A DNA stretch of 35,806 bases from an uncultured Eubacteriales bacterium. Its GTDB lineage: Bacteria > Bacillota > Clostridia > Oscillospirales > Acutalibacteraceae. Shown here in pieces: positions 15,308 through 23,811 of this stretch (position 1 is its first letter; each line of letters opens with the position of its first letter). The notes under the pieces were generated by a model. It saw only the letters and a program-made list of their open reading frames with translations, did not search any database and had not been told where the DNA came from. A program made the translations under genes and the position numbers. The stretch spans positions 1-35,806 of the forward strand of contig OMUY01000018.1 of NCBI GenBank assembly GCA_900314355.1. The letters are read 5' to 3'.

Positions 15308-16909
15308 ATGTCAACAGCAGATGAGATAAACAAAAGAAGGACGTTTGCGATCATTTCGCATCCCGACGCGGGTAAAACTACGCTTACTGAAAAATTCCTT
15401 CTCTACGGCGGAGTAATTCAGTCAGCCGGAACAGTAAAAGGAAAAGCGAGCGACAAGCACGCCGTGTCGGACTGGATGGATCTTGAAAAAAAGAGGGGAA
15501 TTTCAATTACGTCTTCCGTTCTTCAGTTTAACTACGGCGGATTCTGCATTAACATTCTCGACACGCCGGGACATCAGGACTTCTCCGAGGATACATACAG
15601 AACTTTGATGGCGGCGGATAATGCGATAATGGTGATTGACGCCGCGAAAGGTATTGAGCCTCAGACAAGAAAGCTTTTTAAAGTCTGCGCGATGAGAGGA
15701 ATACCTATTTTCACTTTCATCAACAAAATGGACAGAGATTCAAGGGATCCTTTTGAACTTCTCGACGAGCTTGAGACAGAGTTCGGTATTGGCACATATC
15801 CCGTAAACTGGCCGATTTCAAGCGGAAGAAATTTCAAAGGAGTCTACGACAGGCAGAAAAAGACGATACTCGCTTTCAACGAATTTCACCAGGGAAGCAA
15901 AAGAATAGAGGGCGTAGAATGTGATTTTTCTGACACAAAGGACATTGACGAATTAATCGGCGAAGACCTGAGAAAAGAGCTCGGCGATTCAATCGAACTT
16001 TTAGACATGGCAAGTTATGAGCTTGATATGAAAAAAGTAAATACTGGTAAACTCACTCCGGTATTTTTCGGATCTGCGTTGAATAATTTCGGCGTTGAAC
16101 AGTTCTTGCAGTATTTTTTGAAGATGACGACTCCCCCGCTCAGCCACAAAACAGTTGACGGAGAGACAGTTTTGCCTACCGACGATTATTTTTCGGCTTT
16201 CGTATTCAAAATACAGGCAAACATGAACAAAGCGCACAGAGACAGAATCGCTTTTATAAGGATATGCTCCGGCAGATTTGAAAGACAGAAAGAATATTAT
16301 CACGTTCAGTCCGGCAAAGAGGTAAAACTGAGCCAGCCGCAGCAGATGATGGCACAGGAACGTTCAATTATTAATGAGGCTTACGCCGGAGATATTATCG
16401 GCGTTTTCGATCCCGGAATTTTCTACATCGGCGACACCATATGCGAAGAAAAGCATAAAGTAAAATACAAAGGAATAATGACTTTTGCGCCCGAACATTT
16501 CTCCGAAATAGAACAGATTGACTCAATGAAGAGAAAGCAATTTGAAAAAGGAATGGATCAGATCGCTCAGGAAGGAGCCATTCAGATTTTCAAAATTCCC
16601 GGAGCCGGCATCGAAAGAGTAATAGTAGGCGTAGTAGGCGTTCTTCAGCTTGAAGTGCTTGAATACAGAATGGAAAACGAATACGGCGTAAAATTCCGCC
16701 GCAAAGACTTAAACTACACGCTGATAAAAAAAATAGTATCTTCTCCGGTATCGCCCGACAAGTTAGACCTTACGAATACGATGTATGTTCAGGATATTAG
16801 AGGAAGAGATATGCTTATCTTCGCGGGTCAATGGTGTATTGACTGGGCGAAATCTCACAACAAAGGTCTTGAGCTCGATGACTTCGAAGACCTTGAAATT
16901 ATGGAATAA
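15308..16909 (+). CDS. prfC: Peptide chain release factor 3 (RF3)
   Basis: This translational GTPase recycles RF1/RF2 from the ribosome after termination. The start at 15308 (MSTADEINKRRTFAIISHPD) matches the family N-terminus, has AAGAGG 5 bases upstream and gives 533 residues, near the 529 of the E. coli protein. GTPase motifs: P-loop SHPDAGKTT (17-25), RGISITSS (about 63-70), DTPGH (about 85) and NKMD (about 140). The C-terminal domains III-V are complete. It is transcribed from its own promoter and followed after 25 bases by the GDPD gene with no terminator, so the two may share a transcript. Confidence 0.95.
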   Translation: MSTADEINKRRTFAIISHPDAGKTTLTEKFLLYGGVIQSAGTVKGKASDKHAVSDWMDLEKKRGISITSSVLQFNYGGFCINILDTPGHQDFSEDTYRTLMAADNAIMVIDAAKGIEPQTRKLFKVCAMRGIPIFTFINKMDRDSRDPFELLDELETEFGIGTYPVNWPISSGRNFKGVYDRQKKTILAFNEFHQGSKRIEGVECDFSDTKDIDELIGEDLRKELGDSIELLDMASYELDMKKVNTGKLTPVFFGSALNNFGVEQFLQYFLKMTTPPLSHKTVDGETVLPTDDYFSAFVFKIQANMNKAHRDRIAFIRICSGRFERQKEYYHVQSGKEVKLSQPQQMMAQERSIINEAYAGDIIGVFDPGIFYIGDTICEEKHKVKYKGIMTFAPEHFSEIEQIDSMKRKQFEKGMDQIAQEGAIQIFKIPGAGIERVIVGVVGVLQLEVLEYRMENEYGVKFRRKDLNYTLIKKIVSSPVSPDKLDLTNTMYVQDIRGRDMLIFAGQWCIDWAKSHNKGLELDDFEDLEIME

Positions 16910-16934
16910 AAAAAGAATATCTGCGGTAAAAAAA

Positions 16935-17591
16935 ATGAAAACTACAATCACTGCCCACGCGGGTTCCGAAGGAACCGCGCCGAATTCAATTTCATCCGTT
17001 GTCTCCGGTTTTGAATCCGGAGCGGAAATAGGCGAGGTAGACGTAAGATTTATGAATGACGGAACTCCTGTTTTAAACCATGATTCTCTTGACGAAAACG
17101 CCGACTACGACCTGCTGTCCGAAGTATTGATGATAATGAATGATTATCCGGACAAACAGTTGAATATTGATATCAAAGAGACTTCTCATATAGACAATAT
17201 CGTTTCTCTTTCAAAAAAATACGGTGTTTACGACAGAATATTTTTCACAGGCGTCTGGAAAAGTTTTGTACCTCAGACCAAACTTCAATCAGCCGGCGTA
17301 AAATATTACCTCAATTACAGCACCTCCGGACTTTTTAAATATTCAGATATATATATTGACAAGCTTATAAAAGACACGCAGCTTTCCGGCGGCGTCGGAA
17401 TAAATTTCAATAAAAAATCGTGCAGCAAAAAACTTGTGAAAAAATTTCATTCAAAAGGATTGCTCGTCTCTGTCTGGACAGTATCGAATCCAGACGAAAT
17501 TGAAAAATATCTAAAATTGGGCGTTGACAATATCACATGCAAATGCCCTGTTAAAGCCGTAAAAATAAGAGACATGTTTTATAATAAATAA
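16935..17591 (+). CDS. Glycerophosphodiester phosphodiesterase-like protein (GDPD), altered active site
   Basis: This small cytoplasmic TIM-barrel protein of the GDPD family has 218 residues, on the short side. The family hallmark GEVDVRFMNDGTPVLNHD is clear, with metal ligands Glu34 and Asp36 and the His49-Asp50 pair, and NIDIKE follows. The other hallmark, normally HRG followed by ENT, reads AHAGSEGTAPNS here, so the phosphate-binding Arg is Ala and the Glu of ENT is Asn. It may be a divergent hydrolase with another substrate or a non-catalytic relative. The longer frame from 16785 overlaps prfC and lacks a ribosome site; ATG 16935 is the sensible start, though its own ribosome site is weak. 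Confidence 0.75.
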   Translation: MKTTITAHAGSEGTAPNSISSVVSGFESGAEIGEVDVRFMNDGTPVLNHDSLDENADYDLLSEVLMIMNDYPDKQLNIDIKETSHIDNIVSLSKKYGVYDRIFFTGVWKSFVPQTKLQSAGVKYYLNYSTSGLFKYSDIYIDKLIKDTQLSGGVGINFNKKSCSKKLVKKFHSKGLLVSVWTVSNPDEIEKYLKLGVDNITCKCPVKAVKIRDMFYNK

Positions 17592-17610
17592 GTGAAATTT
17601 TTCAACTTTT
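17590..17610 (+). terminator. Weak hairpin after the GDPD gene
   Basis: AAGTGAAA and TTTCAACTT can pair with one bulged A, followed by TTTT. The stem is AT-rich and short, so it is a marginal terminator at best. Confidence 0.3.
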
Positions 17611-17641
17611 GGGAATTATGTTGTTTTTTGTATTATTTTTA

Positions 17642-17674
17642 TTGAAAACCTACTAAAACTATGTTATTATAGGT
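17642..17674 (+). promoter_or_regulatory. Promoter of the rrf2-HD-hydE operon with a candidate Rrf2 operator
   Basis: TTGAAA (17642-17647), a 17-base spacer and TATTAT (17665-17670) with TG upstream (extended -10) give a good sigma-A promoter. An interrupted dyad ACCTA...TAGGT spans 17648-17674, 27 bases, over the spacer and -10. This size and position fit autoregulation by the Rrf2 protein encoded next, since IscR-type sites are about 26 bases. The operator is inferred, not proven. Confidence 0.6.
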
Positions 17675-17705
17675 ATAACAATAAAACGAAAGAGAGCAAA
17701 ATAAT

Positions 17706-18146
17706 ATGAAAATATCAACAAAAGGAAGATACGCACTCAGAATGTTAGTTGATTTGGCAGAACATGACGACGGCGAAACGTTCATTCCTTTGAAAGATAT
17801 AGCCGAAAGACAGGGAATTTCAAAAAAATATCTTGAACAGATTATTCCGATTTTCAACAGGTCTGATATTCTCCTGACAACAAGGGGTTTTCAGGGCGGC
17901 TATCGTCTTGCAAGGAATGCCGACAAGTATACAGTCGGTGAAATTTTGAGACTGACAGAAGGATCTCTTGCTCCTGTAGCGTGTCTTGATTCAGACGAAA
18001 ACACATGCGACAGGGCAGAATACTGTGAAACGCTTTATGTATGGGAAGGTCTGAAAAAAGCAATAGAGAATTATCTTGATTCAATTACAATTCAGGATAT
18101 CGTAGACAGGGCGAAACAATCATATTCCGACAATTATGTAATATAA
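17706..18146 (+). CDS. Rrf2-family (IscR-like) Fe-S cluster sensing regulator
   Basis: This DNA-binding repressor or activator has 146 residues. The winged-helix N-terminus begins MKISTKGRYALRMLVDLA and includes the wing TTRGFQGGYRLAR, characteristic of Rrf2. Cys93, Cys101 and Cys107 have the spacing expected for a [2Fe-2S] cluster as in IscR (C92, C98, C104 in E. coli). It is first in an operon with an HD-domain protein and hydE and may regulate that operon through the dyad at 17648-17674. No iscS/iscU or cysteine genes are nearby, so the name iscR or cymR is not justified. Confidence 0.9.
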   Translation: MKISTKGRYALRMLVDLAEHDDGETFIPLKDIAERQGISKKYLEQIIPIFNRSDILLTTRGFQGGYRLARNADKYTVGEILRLTEGSLAPVACLDSDENTCDRAEYCETLYVWEGLKKAIENYLDSITIQDIVDRAKQSYSDNYVI

Positions 18147-18169
18147 TTTTTTTATGGGGGCAGAAAATC

Positions 18170-18736
18170 ATGGAATATACGAGACAGCAGGCATGGGAAT
18201 TATTTAATAAATACAACAAAGGGGAATTTCATATCCGCCATGCCGTAACGGTTGAAGGCGTTATGAGATATTTCGCTCAGAAAAGAGGATATGGCGACGA
18301 GGCAGACAAATGGGGTATTGTCGGACTTCTTCATGACCTTGATTTTGAAATGTATCCGGACGAACACTGCATTAAAGAACAGGAGCTTATGAAAGAAGCA
18401 GGCGTTCCGGACGATATTATCCACGCGACAGCATCTCACGGATACAATCTCACAGTTGATATCAAGCCCGAGCACGAAATGGAAAAAGTTTTATACGCAG
18501 TCGATGAGCTTACGGGTTTAATCGGCGCAGTAGCTCTTATGCATCCGTCCAAATCGGTTCAGGATCTTGAGGTAAAATCCGTCAAGAAGAAATTCAAGGA
18601 CAAAAAGTTCGCGGAAGGCTGTTCAAGGGACGTTATAAAAGCCGGAGCCGAAATGCTCGGAGAGACGCTCGACGACCTGATAGCCGAAACAATAGACGCG
18701 ATGCGCTCATGTGAAAAGGAGTACAGCAAATACTGA
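18170..18736 (+). CDS. HD-domain hydrolase-like protein
   Basis: This cytoplasmic protein of 188 residues has the HD metal-phosphohydrolase layout: His24, the His55-Asp56 pair in GLLHDLDFE, a further His in ATASHGY (about 92) and an Asp in AVDELTG. The ribosome site GGGGG lies upstream of ATG 18170. It belongs to a group of small HD proteins widespread in Clostridia whose substrate is unknown. Its stop is 8 bases before the hydE start, so translation is probably coupled. Confidence 0.85.
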   Translation: MEYTRQQAWELFNKYNKGEFHIRHAVTVEGVMRYFAQKRGYGDEADKWGIVGLLHDLDFEMYPDEHCIKEQELMKEAGVPDDIIHATASHGYNLTVDIKPEHEMEKVLYAVDELTGLIGAVALMHPSKSVQDLEVKSVKKKFKDKKFAEGCSRDVIKAGAEMLGETLDDLIAETIDAMRSCEKEYSKY

Positions 18737-18743
18737 TTATTCT

Positions 18744-19787
18744 ATGTTTGAAATAGTTGATAAACTCGAAGAAAATCACGACCTCTCGGATGATTTTTTC
18801 AAATCGTTATTGTCTACCGACAAATACGATGCATATTTATTTTCGGAAGCGGACAATGTCAGACGCAAAATTTACGGCACCGACGTTTACATCAGAGGGC
18901 TTATAGAGTTTACAAATTACTGTAAAAACAACTGCTATTACTGCGGAATAAGGGCAGGCAATACAAATGCCGAAAGATACAGGCTTTCAGAGGATGATAT
19001 TTTGCTGTGCTGCGGGGAAGGATATAAATTAGGCTACAGAACGTTTGTCCTTCAGGGAGGAGAAGACCCGTATTTTTCGGATGAAAAAATATGCTCGATT
19101 ATAAAAAAAATAAGAGCTGAATTTCCCGACTGCGCGATCACTCTTTCTATCGGAGAAAAAAGCAGAGAGTCATATCAAAAATATTTTGATTCCGGCGCAA
19201 ACAGATATTTATTAAGGCATGAAACGGCAGACAAAAATCATTACCGTCTTCTTCATCCCGAGTCGCTCAGTCTCGAAAACAGAAAAAGGTGCCTCTTTGA
19301 TTTAAAAGACATAGGTTTTCAGACCGGTTCGGGTTTCATGGTAGGTTCTCCTTATCAAACGCTTGATAATATCGTTTCTGACCTTCGTTTTCTCCGGAAA
19401 TTAAATCCCGAAATGATCGGGATAGGGCCTTTTATACCGCATAAAGACACAAAATTCAGAGATTTCCCCGCAGGAACGGTTGAACTCACAGTAAGGCTTA
19501 TCGCGATATTAAGACTGATGTTTCCATACGCTTTAATACCTGCAACAACTGCGCTCGGCACTGTTTCTCCTTTAGGGAGGGAAAAAGGTTTAAAGGCCGG
19601 AGCGAACGTTATAATGCCCAACCTGTCTCCCACTGCCGTAAGAAAAAAATATATGCTGTATGACAACAAAATTTGCACCGGCGAAGAATCGGCTCAATGT
19701 AAAAATTGTCTTTCAAACAGAGTCTCCGGCGCAGGTTATAAGATAGTCACCGACATAGGCGACGCAAAAAAACCGAATAAAGTCTGA
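18744..19787 (+). CDS. hydE: [FeFe]-hydrogenase maturase HydE (radical SAM)
   Basis: This radical SAM enzyme works with HydF and HydG to build the diiron subcluster of the [FeFe]-hydrogenase H-cluster. The SAM cluster motif CX3CX2C is Cys60-Cys64-Cys67 (NYCKNNCYYCG). Other family hallmarks are LQGGEDPYF, YLLRHETA, GIGPFIPH, PATTALGT and GANVIMPNLSP. The C-terminal three-cysteine set of the accessory cluster (ICTGEESAQCKNC) is also kept. ATG 18744 gives 347 residues and aligns with the T. maritima N-terminus (348 residues); a GTG at 18711 overlaps the previous gene and lacks a ribosome site. AAAGGAG lies 22 bases upstream, so initiation probably relies on coupling. Neither hydF nor hydG is in the window. 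Confidence 0.93.
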   Translation: MFEIVDKLEENHDLSDDFFKSLLSTDKYDAYLFSEADNVRRKIYGTDVYIRGLIEFTNYCKNNCYYCGIRAGNTNAERYRLSEDDILLCCGEGYKLGYRTFVLQGGEDPYFSDEKICSIIKKIRAEFPDCAITLSIGEKSRESYQKYFDSGANRYLLRHETADKNHYRLLHPESLSLENRKRCLFDLKDIGFQTGSGFMVGSPYQTLDNIVSDLRFLRKLNPEMIGIGPFIPHKDTKFRDFPAGTVELTVRLIAILRLMFPYALIPATTALGTVSPLGREKGLKAGANVIMPNLSPTAVRKKYMLYDNKICTGEESAQCKNCLSNRVSGAGYKIVTDIGDAKKPNKV

Positions 19788-19804
19788 GCAGATAAATAAA
19801 GAAA

Positions 19805-19841
19805 GAGAAAAATCTTTACAAAATAAGATTTTTCTCATTTT
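19805..19841 (+). terminator. Intrinsic terminator after hydE
   Basis: GAGAAAAATCTT (19805-19816) and AAGATTTTTCTC (19825-19836) form a 12-bp perfect stem with loop TACAAAAT, followed by ATTTTTATT. It isolates the hydE operon from acn. Confidence 0.92.
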
Positions 19842-19885
19842 TATTCATTACAATTTTTAAATTATTCAAAACAAAGCTGATTATC

Positions 19886-19914
19886 TTGACAAAATGATTG
19901 GCAGATTTTATAAT
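19886..19914 (+). promoter_or_regulatory. Perfect consensus sigma-A promoter of the acn-icd-rex operon
   Basis: TTGACA (19886-19891), a 17-base spacer and TATAAT (19909-19914) match consensus at all twelve positions. The leader to ATG 19963 is about 40 bases, with AAGGAG before the start. No Rex box or other operator was recognised around it. Confidence 0.92.
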
Positions 19915-19962
19915 TATTAATATATTTTTTAAATATTTCGTTATTTTGCCAAGGAGTAAATA

Positions 19963-21900
19963 ATGGGTTATACTATTGCTGAGAAACTAATATCCTCTCA
20001 TCTTGTTGAAGGGAAAATGATAAAGGGCGAAGAAATCGGTTTAAAAATAGATCAGACTCTTACTCAGGACGCTACAGGAACAATGGCGTATCTGCAGCTT
20101 GAAGCAATGAACATTGACAGAGTAAAAACCGAGCTCTCCGTAGCTTATATAGATCACAACACTCTTCAAAACGGTTTTATGAACGCCGACGACCACAAAT
20201 TCATACAGACTGTTGCGAAGAAAAGAGGATTAAGATTTTCAAGACCTGGCAACGGAATATGCCATCAGGTTCACCTTGAAAGATTCGGAATACCCGGCAA
20301 AACATTATTGGGTTCCGACTCCCACACTCCGACCGGAGGCGGAATAGGAATGCTTGCCATGGGCGCCGGAGGAATGGACGTCGCAGTTGCAATGGGCGGC
20401 GGCGCTTATTACATCACAATGCCCAAAATAGTAAACGTAAAGCTTTCAGGCAGACTTCACTCCTGGGTTTCGGCAAAAGACGTCATACTCAAGGTGCTTG
20501 AGATAATGAGCGTAAAAGGCGGAGTAGGAAAAATAATCGAATATTCCGGCGAAGGCGTAAAATCTCTTTCCGTTCCCGAGAGAGCGACAATCACAAATAT
20601 GGGAGCAGAGTTGGGCGCCACAACATCGATATTTCCGTCTGACGAAATTACAAGACAGTTTCTCAAATCTCAGGGCAGAGAACATGACTGGACAGAAATA
20701 AAGGCGGACAGCGACGCAATTTACGATGAAACAATAGAAATTGACCTTTCGTCCCTCAAGCCTCTCGCGGCAGCTCCTCATATGCCCGATAAAGTAAAAG
20801 AAGTTAAAGATTACGGCAAAATTTCCATTGATCAGGTATGTATTGGCTCATGCACAAATTCATCGCTTTACGATATGATGAAAGTTGCGTATATTCTAAA
20901 AGGCAAGAAAGTGGCTCCGAACGTTTCGCTCACTATATCTCCCGGTTCAAAACAGGTTCTTTCCATGCTATCAGAAAACGGCGCTCTGTTCGATATGATT
21001 GACGCCGGAGCGAGGATTCTTGAATGCGCCTGCGGTCCGTGCATAGGAATGGGACAGAGCCCGAAATCAAAAGGAATTTCACTCAGAACATTCAACAGAA
21101 ACTTTGAAGGAAGATCCGGAACGGCGGACGCGGGAATATACCTCGTATCTCCCGAAACGGCGGCGGTTTCCGCAATAGCCGGAGTACTTACGGATCCGAC
21201 GGAAGTTCTCGGAAATCAGCCTGAATTTAAGCTTCCCGAAAAATTCCTCATTAACGACAATATGATAGAGCTTCCGGCAACAGCAGAAGACGCGAAAAAT
21301 ATCGAAATATATTACGGTCCGAATATCAAGCCCGCTCCTATAGGCAAAAAGCTTGAAAACAACATCAGAAAAAAGGTCATGCTCAAGACGGGCGACAACA
21401 TTACGACAGATCACATCATGCCGGCCGGAGCGAAGGTTCTTCCCTTCCGTTCAAACGTTCCGAAAATTTCTACGTTCTGCTTCACGGGAGTAGATCCGGA
21501 TTTCCCAGAAAACTGCAAAAAATACGGCGGAGGATTTATCGTAGGCGGTTCAAATTACGGGCAGGGTTCATCGAGAGAACACGCCGCGTTGGCTCCTCTT
21601 TACTTAGGAATAAGAGCAGTCATAACAAAATCATTCGCGAGAATGCACAAGGCAAACCTTATAAATTCGGGCATTCTTCCGCTTAATTTCAAAGACGAGT
21701 CGGATTATGATAAAATAGATAAGTTTGACGAGCTTGAGCTTACGGGAATCAGAGACGCCGTTGAAAACGACGGAAAGATTATTCTTAAAAATATCACCAA
21801 AGGTGAAGAGTATGAATTAATCGGGAATTTCTCCGAAAGAGACAGAAAAATTCTTCTTGACGGCGGAAAACTCAATTTCATTTCCGAAGCAAAAAAATAA
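19963..21900 (+). CDS. acn: Aconitate hydratase
   Basis: This interconverts citrate and isocitrate through a [4Fe-4S] cluster in the cytoplasm. The 645 residues match the compact aconitase form common in Clostridia, shorter than the about 890-residue AcnA. Cluster cysteines are seen in GSCTNSS and CACGPCIGMG. Active-site stretches include GSDSHTPTGGG near the N-terminus and GGSNYGQGSSREHAA in the swivel domain. It is the first gene of an operon with icd 63 bases downstream, providing citrate-to-2-oxoglutarate conversion for glutamate synthesis. No citrate synthase is in the window. Confidence 0.95.
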   Translation: MGYTIAEKLISSHLVEGKMIKGEEIGLKIDQTLTQDATGTMAYLQLEAMNIDRVKTELSVAYIDHNTLQNGFMNADDHKFIQTVAKKRGLRFSRPGNGICHQVHLERFGIPGKTLLGSDSHTPTGGGIGMLAMGAGGMDVAVAMGGGAYYITMPKIVNVKLSGRLHSWVSAKDVILKVLEIMSVKGGVGKIIEYSGEGVKSLSVPERATITNMGAELGATTSIFPSDEITRQFLKSQGREHDWTEIKADSDAIYDETIEIDLSSLKPLAAAPHMPDKVKEVKDYGKISIDQVCIGSCTNSSLYDMMKVAYILKGKKVAPNVSLTISPGSKQVLSMLSENGALFDMIDAGARILECACGPCIGMGQSPKSKGISLRTFNRNFEGRSGTADAGIYLVSPETAAVSAIAGVLTDPTEVLGNQPEFKLPEKFLINDNMIELPATAEDAKNIEIYYGPNIKPAPIGKKLENNIRKKVMLKTGDNITTDHIMPAGAKVLPFRSNVPKISTFCFTGVDPDFPENCKKYGGGFIVGGSNYGQGSSREHAALAPLYLGIRAVITKSFARMHKANLINSGILPLNFKDESDYDKIDKFDELELTGIRDAVENDGKIILKNITKGEEYELIGNFSERDRKILLDGGKLNFISEAKK

Positions 21901-21963
21901 TCTAATAAAAATATAAGATTTACTTTTCGGTTAAAAATTATAACTAATAAAAGGGGAAAACAG

Positions 21964-23127
21964 ATGACAGAACAGGAAATTAAAGCAGCTTCAAAAAAAT
22001 TTGAAGATTTAATAAGAGAACAGTCCGAAAGAAATGACAGAATCAAAGCCGAGAAAGAATTTAAGGATTTCAAAAAACTTGACAAAATCATTATTGGAGT
22101 CTGCGGCGGAGACGGAATCGGGCCGGTAATCACAAAAGAATCCGCAAGAGTTCTTGAATATCTGCTTCAGGACGAGGTTAAAGCGGGAAAAATAGAATTT
22201 AAGGTAATCGACGGTCTCACTATCGAAAACAGAGCAGCTCACATGCAGGCTATTCCCGACGACGTTCTTGATGAAATAAAAAAATGCGACGTAATTTTAA
22301 AAGGACCTACCACCACCCCTCAGCAGGGCGACGGACTTCCCAACATTGAAAGCGCAAATGTCGCCATGAGAAAGGCTCTTGACCTTTTCGCGAACGTAAG
22401 ACCCGTTAAAATTCCGGAGCAGGGCATTGATTGGACGTTTTTCAGAGAGAACACCGAGGGCGCTTATGCGGTAGGCTCCAAAGGCGTCAACGTAAACGAC
22501 GATATCGCCTTTGATTTCGTTGTAACGACTACCGAAGGCACTCGCAGAATTGCCAAGCTCGCATATGAATACGCGAGAAATAACCATAAAAATAAAGTTT
22601 CGATAATCCAGAAAGCAAACGTAATAAAGACGACCGACGGAAAGTTTCTGAATTTATGCAAAGAAGTCGGAAAAGATTATCCCGATATAACAACCGATGA
22701 GTGGTATATTGACATTACTACGGCAAAACTTATTGACGAAGAGAGAAGAAAAGATTTCAAAGTTTTCGTTCTTCCGAACCTTTACGGCGATATTATCACC
22801 GATGAAGCGGCTCAGTTCATGGGCGGAGTCGGAACGGCAGGAAGCGCAAACATAGGCAAAAACTACGCTATGTTTGAGGCTATACACGGTTCAGCGCCGA
22901 GAATGGTAAAAGAAGGAAGAGCAGCTTACGCAGATCCGTGCTCTATGCTCAGAGCGTCCGTCATGCTTCTTTCTCACATAGGCAGACAGGAGCTTGCCGA
23001 TAAGCTTGAAAAAGCGCTTGACATCTGCATGTTTACAGAGAAGAAATATGCAATTACAGGCAGAGATACGGGCTGTACATGTGAAGAATTCGGCAATTAT
23101 GTAATGGAGACAGTATCCAAATTATAA
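21964..23127 (+). CDS. icd: Isocitrate dehydrogenase (isocitrate/isopropylmalate dehydrogenase family)
   Basis: This oxidatively decarboxylates isocitrate to 2-oxoglutarate. Family motifs are GGDGIGPVITKE near residue 50, RENTEGAY (substrate Arg and Glu), QKANVIKTTDG, NLYGDIITDEAAQ (metal-binding Asp residues) and EAIHGSAPR. The 387-residue protein carries a charged N-terminal extension of about 40 residues before the beta-decarboxylating fold. After HGSAP, where NADP enzymes have Lys-Tyr and NAD enzymes an Asp pair, it reads Arg-Met, so the cofactor cannot be assigned from sequence. Co-transcription with aconitase supports icd over leuB. The ribosome site AGGGG precedes ATG 21964. Confidence 0.9.
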   Translation: MTEQEIKAASKKFEDLIREQSERNDRIKAEKEFKDFKKLDKIIIGVCGGDGIGPVITKESARVLEYLLQDEVKAGKIEFKVIDGLTIENRAAHMQAIPDDVLDEIKKCDVILKGPTTTPQQGDGLPNIESANVAMRKALDLFANVRPVKIPEQGIDWTFFRENTEGAYAVGSKGVNVNDDIAFDFVVTTTEGTRRIAKLAYEYARNNHKNKVSIIQKANVIKTTDGKFLNLCKEVGKDYPDITTDEWYIDITTAKLIDEERRKDFKVFVLPNLYGDIITDEAAQFMGGVGTAGSANIGKNYAMFEAIHGSAPRMVKEGRAAYADPCSMLRASVMLLSHIGRQELADKLEKALDICMFTEKKYAITGRDTGCTCEEFGNYVMETVSKL

Positions 23128-23142
23128 TCCCGGGAAAAATTG

Positions 23143-23811
23143 ATGAAGAAAAATATGGAAGATGAACAAAAAAGAGACAAACCTATATCCAAAACAGTCA
23201 TCTCCCGTCTTCCGAGATACTACAGATTTCTCGGAATGATTGAGGCGGAGGGAGTTTCAAAAACTTCATCCTCCGACTTAGCCCGCCGAATGGGCTTGAC
23301 TGCGTCGCAGATTAGGCAGGATCTGAACTGTTTCGGCGGGTTCGGTCAGCAGGGCTACGGATACAACGTAAGCGAACTGAAAAAAGATATCGGAGATATT
23401 CTCGGAATAAACAATAATTACAGCTGCGTTCTTTTCGGCGCGGGCAATATCGGAATGGCAATTTCTCAGCATTTAAATTTTTCGGCGCTCGGATTCAAAT
23501 TGACGGCTATTTTTGATATAAACAAAAACCTTATCGGCAAAAAAATTTACGGCGTTGAGATACATGATGTAAGCGAATACGAAAGCTTAAAGGAAAAACT
23601 TAACCCGAAAGCGGCCATATTATGCACGCCTGACGAAGTCGGATTTGAAACGACAAAATTATTGTACGATTCAGGGGTAAGATATTTCTGGAACTTCAGC
23701 CATTACAATATCAATAAGGATTTTGAAGATGCGATAGTAGAGAACGTTCATTTAAACGACAGTTTGATGACACTTTGCTACGCGATAACGAACGATGACA
23801 AAATTGACTGA
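23143..23811 (+). CDS. rex: Redox-sensing transcriptional repressor Rex
   Basis: This NAD+/NADH-responsive repressor of fermentation and respiration genes has 222 residues. The winged-helix domain (SRLPRYYRFLGMI, then DLARRMGLTASQIRQDL) is followed by a Rossmann domain with GAGNIGMA. ATG 23143 is the likely start; a TTG at 23140 directly precedes it. It follows icd by 15 bases without a terminator, so Rex is made from the TCA-cycle operon. A candidate Rex operator is found at the pckG promoter (27018-27035), about 4 kb away, giving a likely target within this window. Confidence 0.94.
   Translation: MKKNMEDEQKRDKPISKTVISRLPRYYRFLGMIEAEGVSKTSSSDLARRMGLTASQIRQDLNCFGGFGQQGYGYNVSELKKDIGDILGINNNYSCVLFGAGNIGMAISQHLNFSALGFKLTAIFDINKNLIGKKIYGVEIHDVSEYESLKEKLNPKAAILCTPDEVGFETTKLLYDSGVRYFWNFSHYNINKDFEDAIVENVHLNDSLMTLCYAITNDDKID

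Noticed and set aside
16785-16934. Longer GDPD frame overlapping prfC
   Set aside because: The extension lies in another frame of prfC, lacks a ribosome site and adds nothing GDPD-like.
18711-18743. GTG start for hydE at 18711
   Set aside because: It overlaps the HD gene without a ribosome site; ATG 18744 matches the family N-terminus and length.
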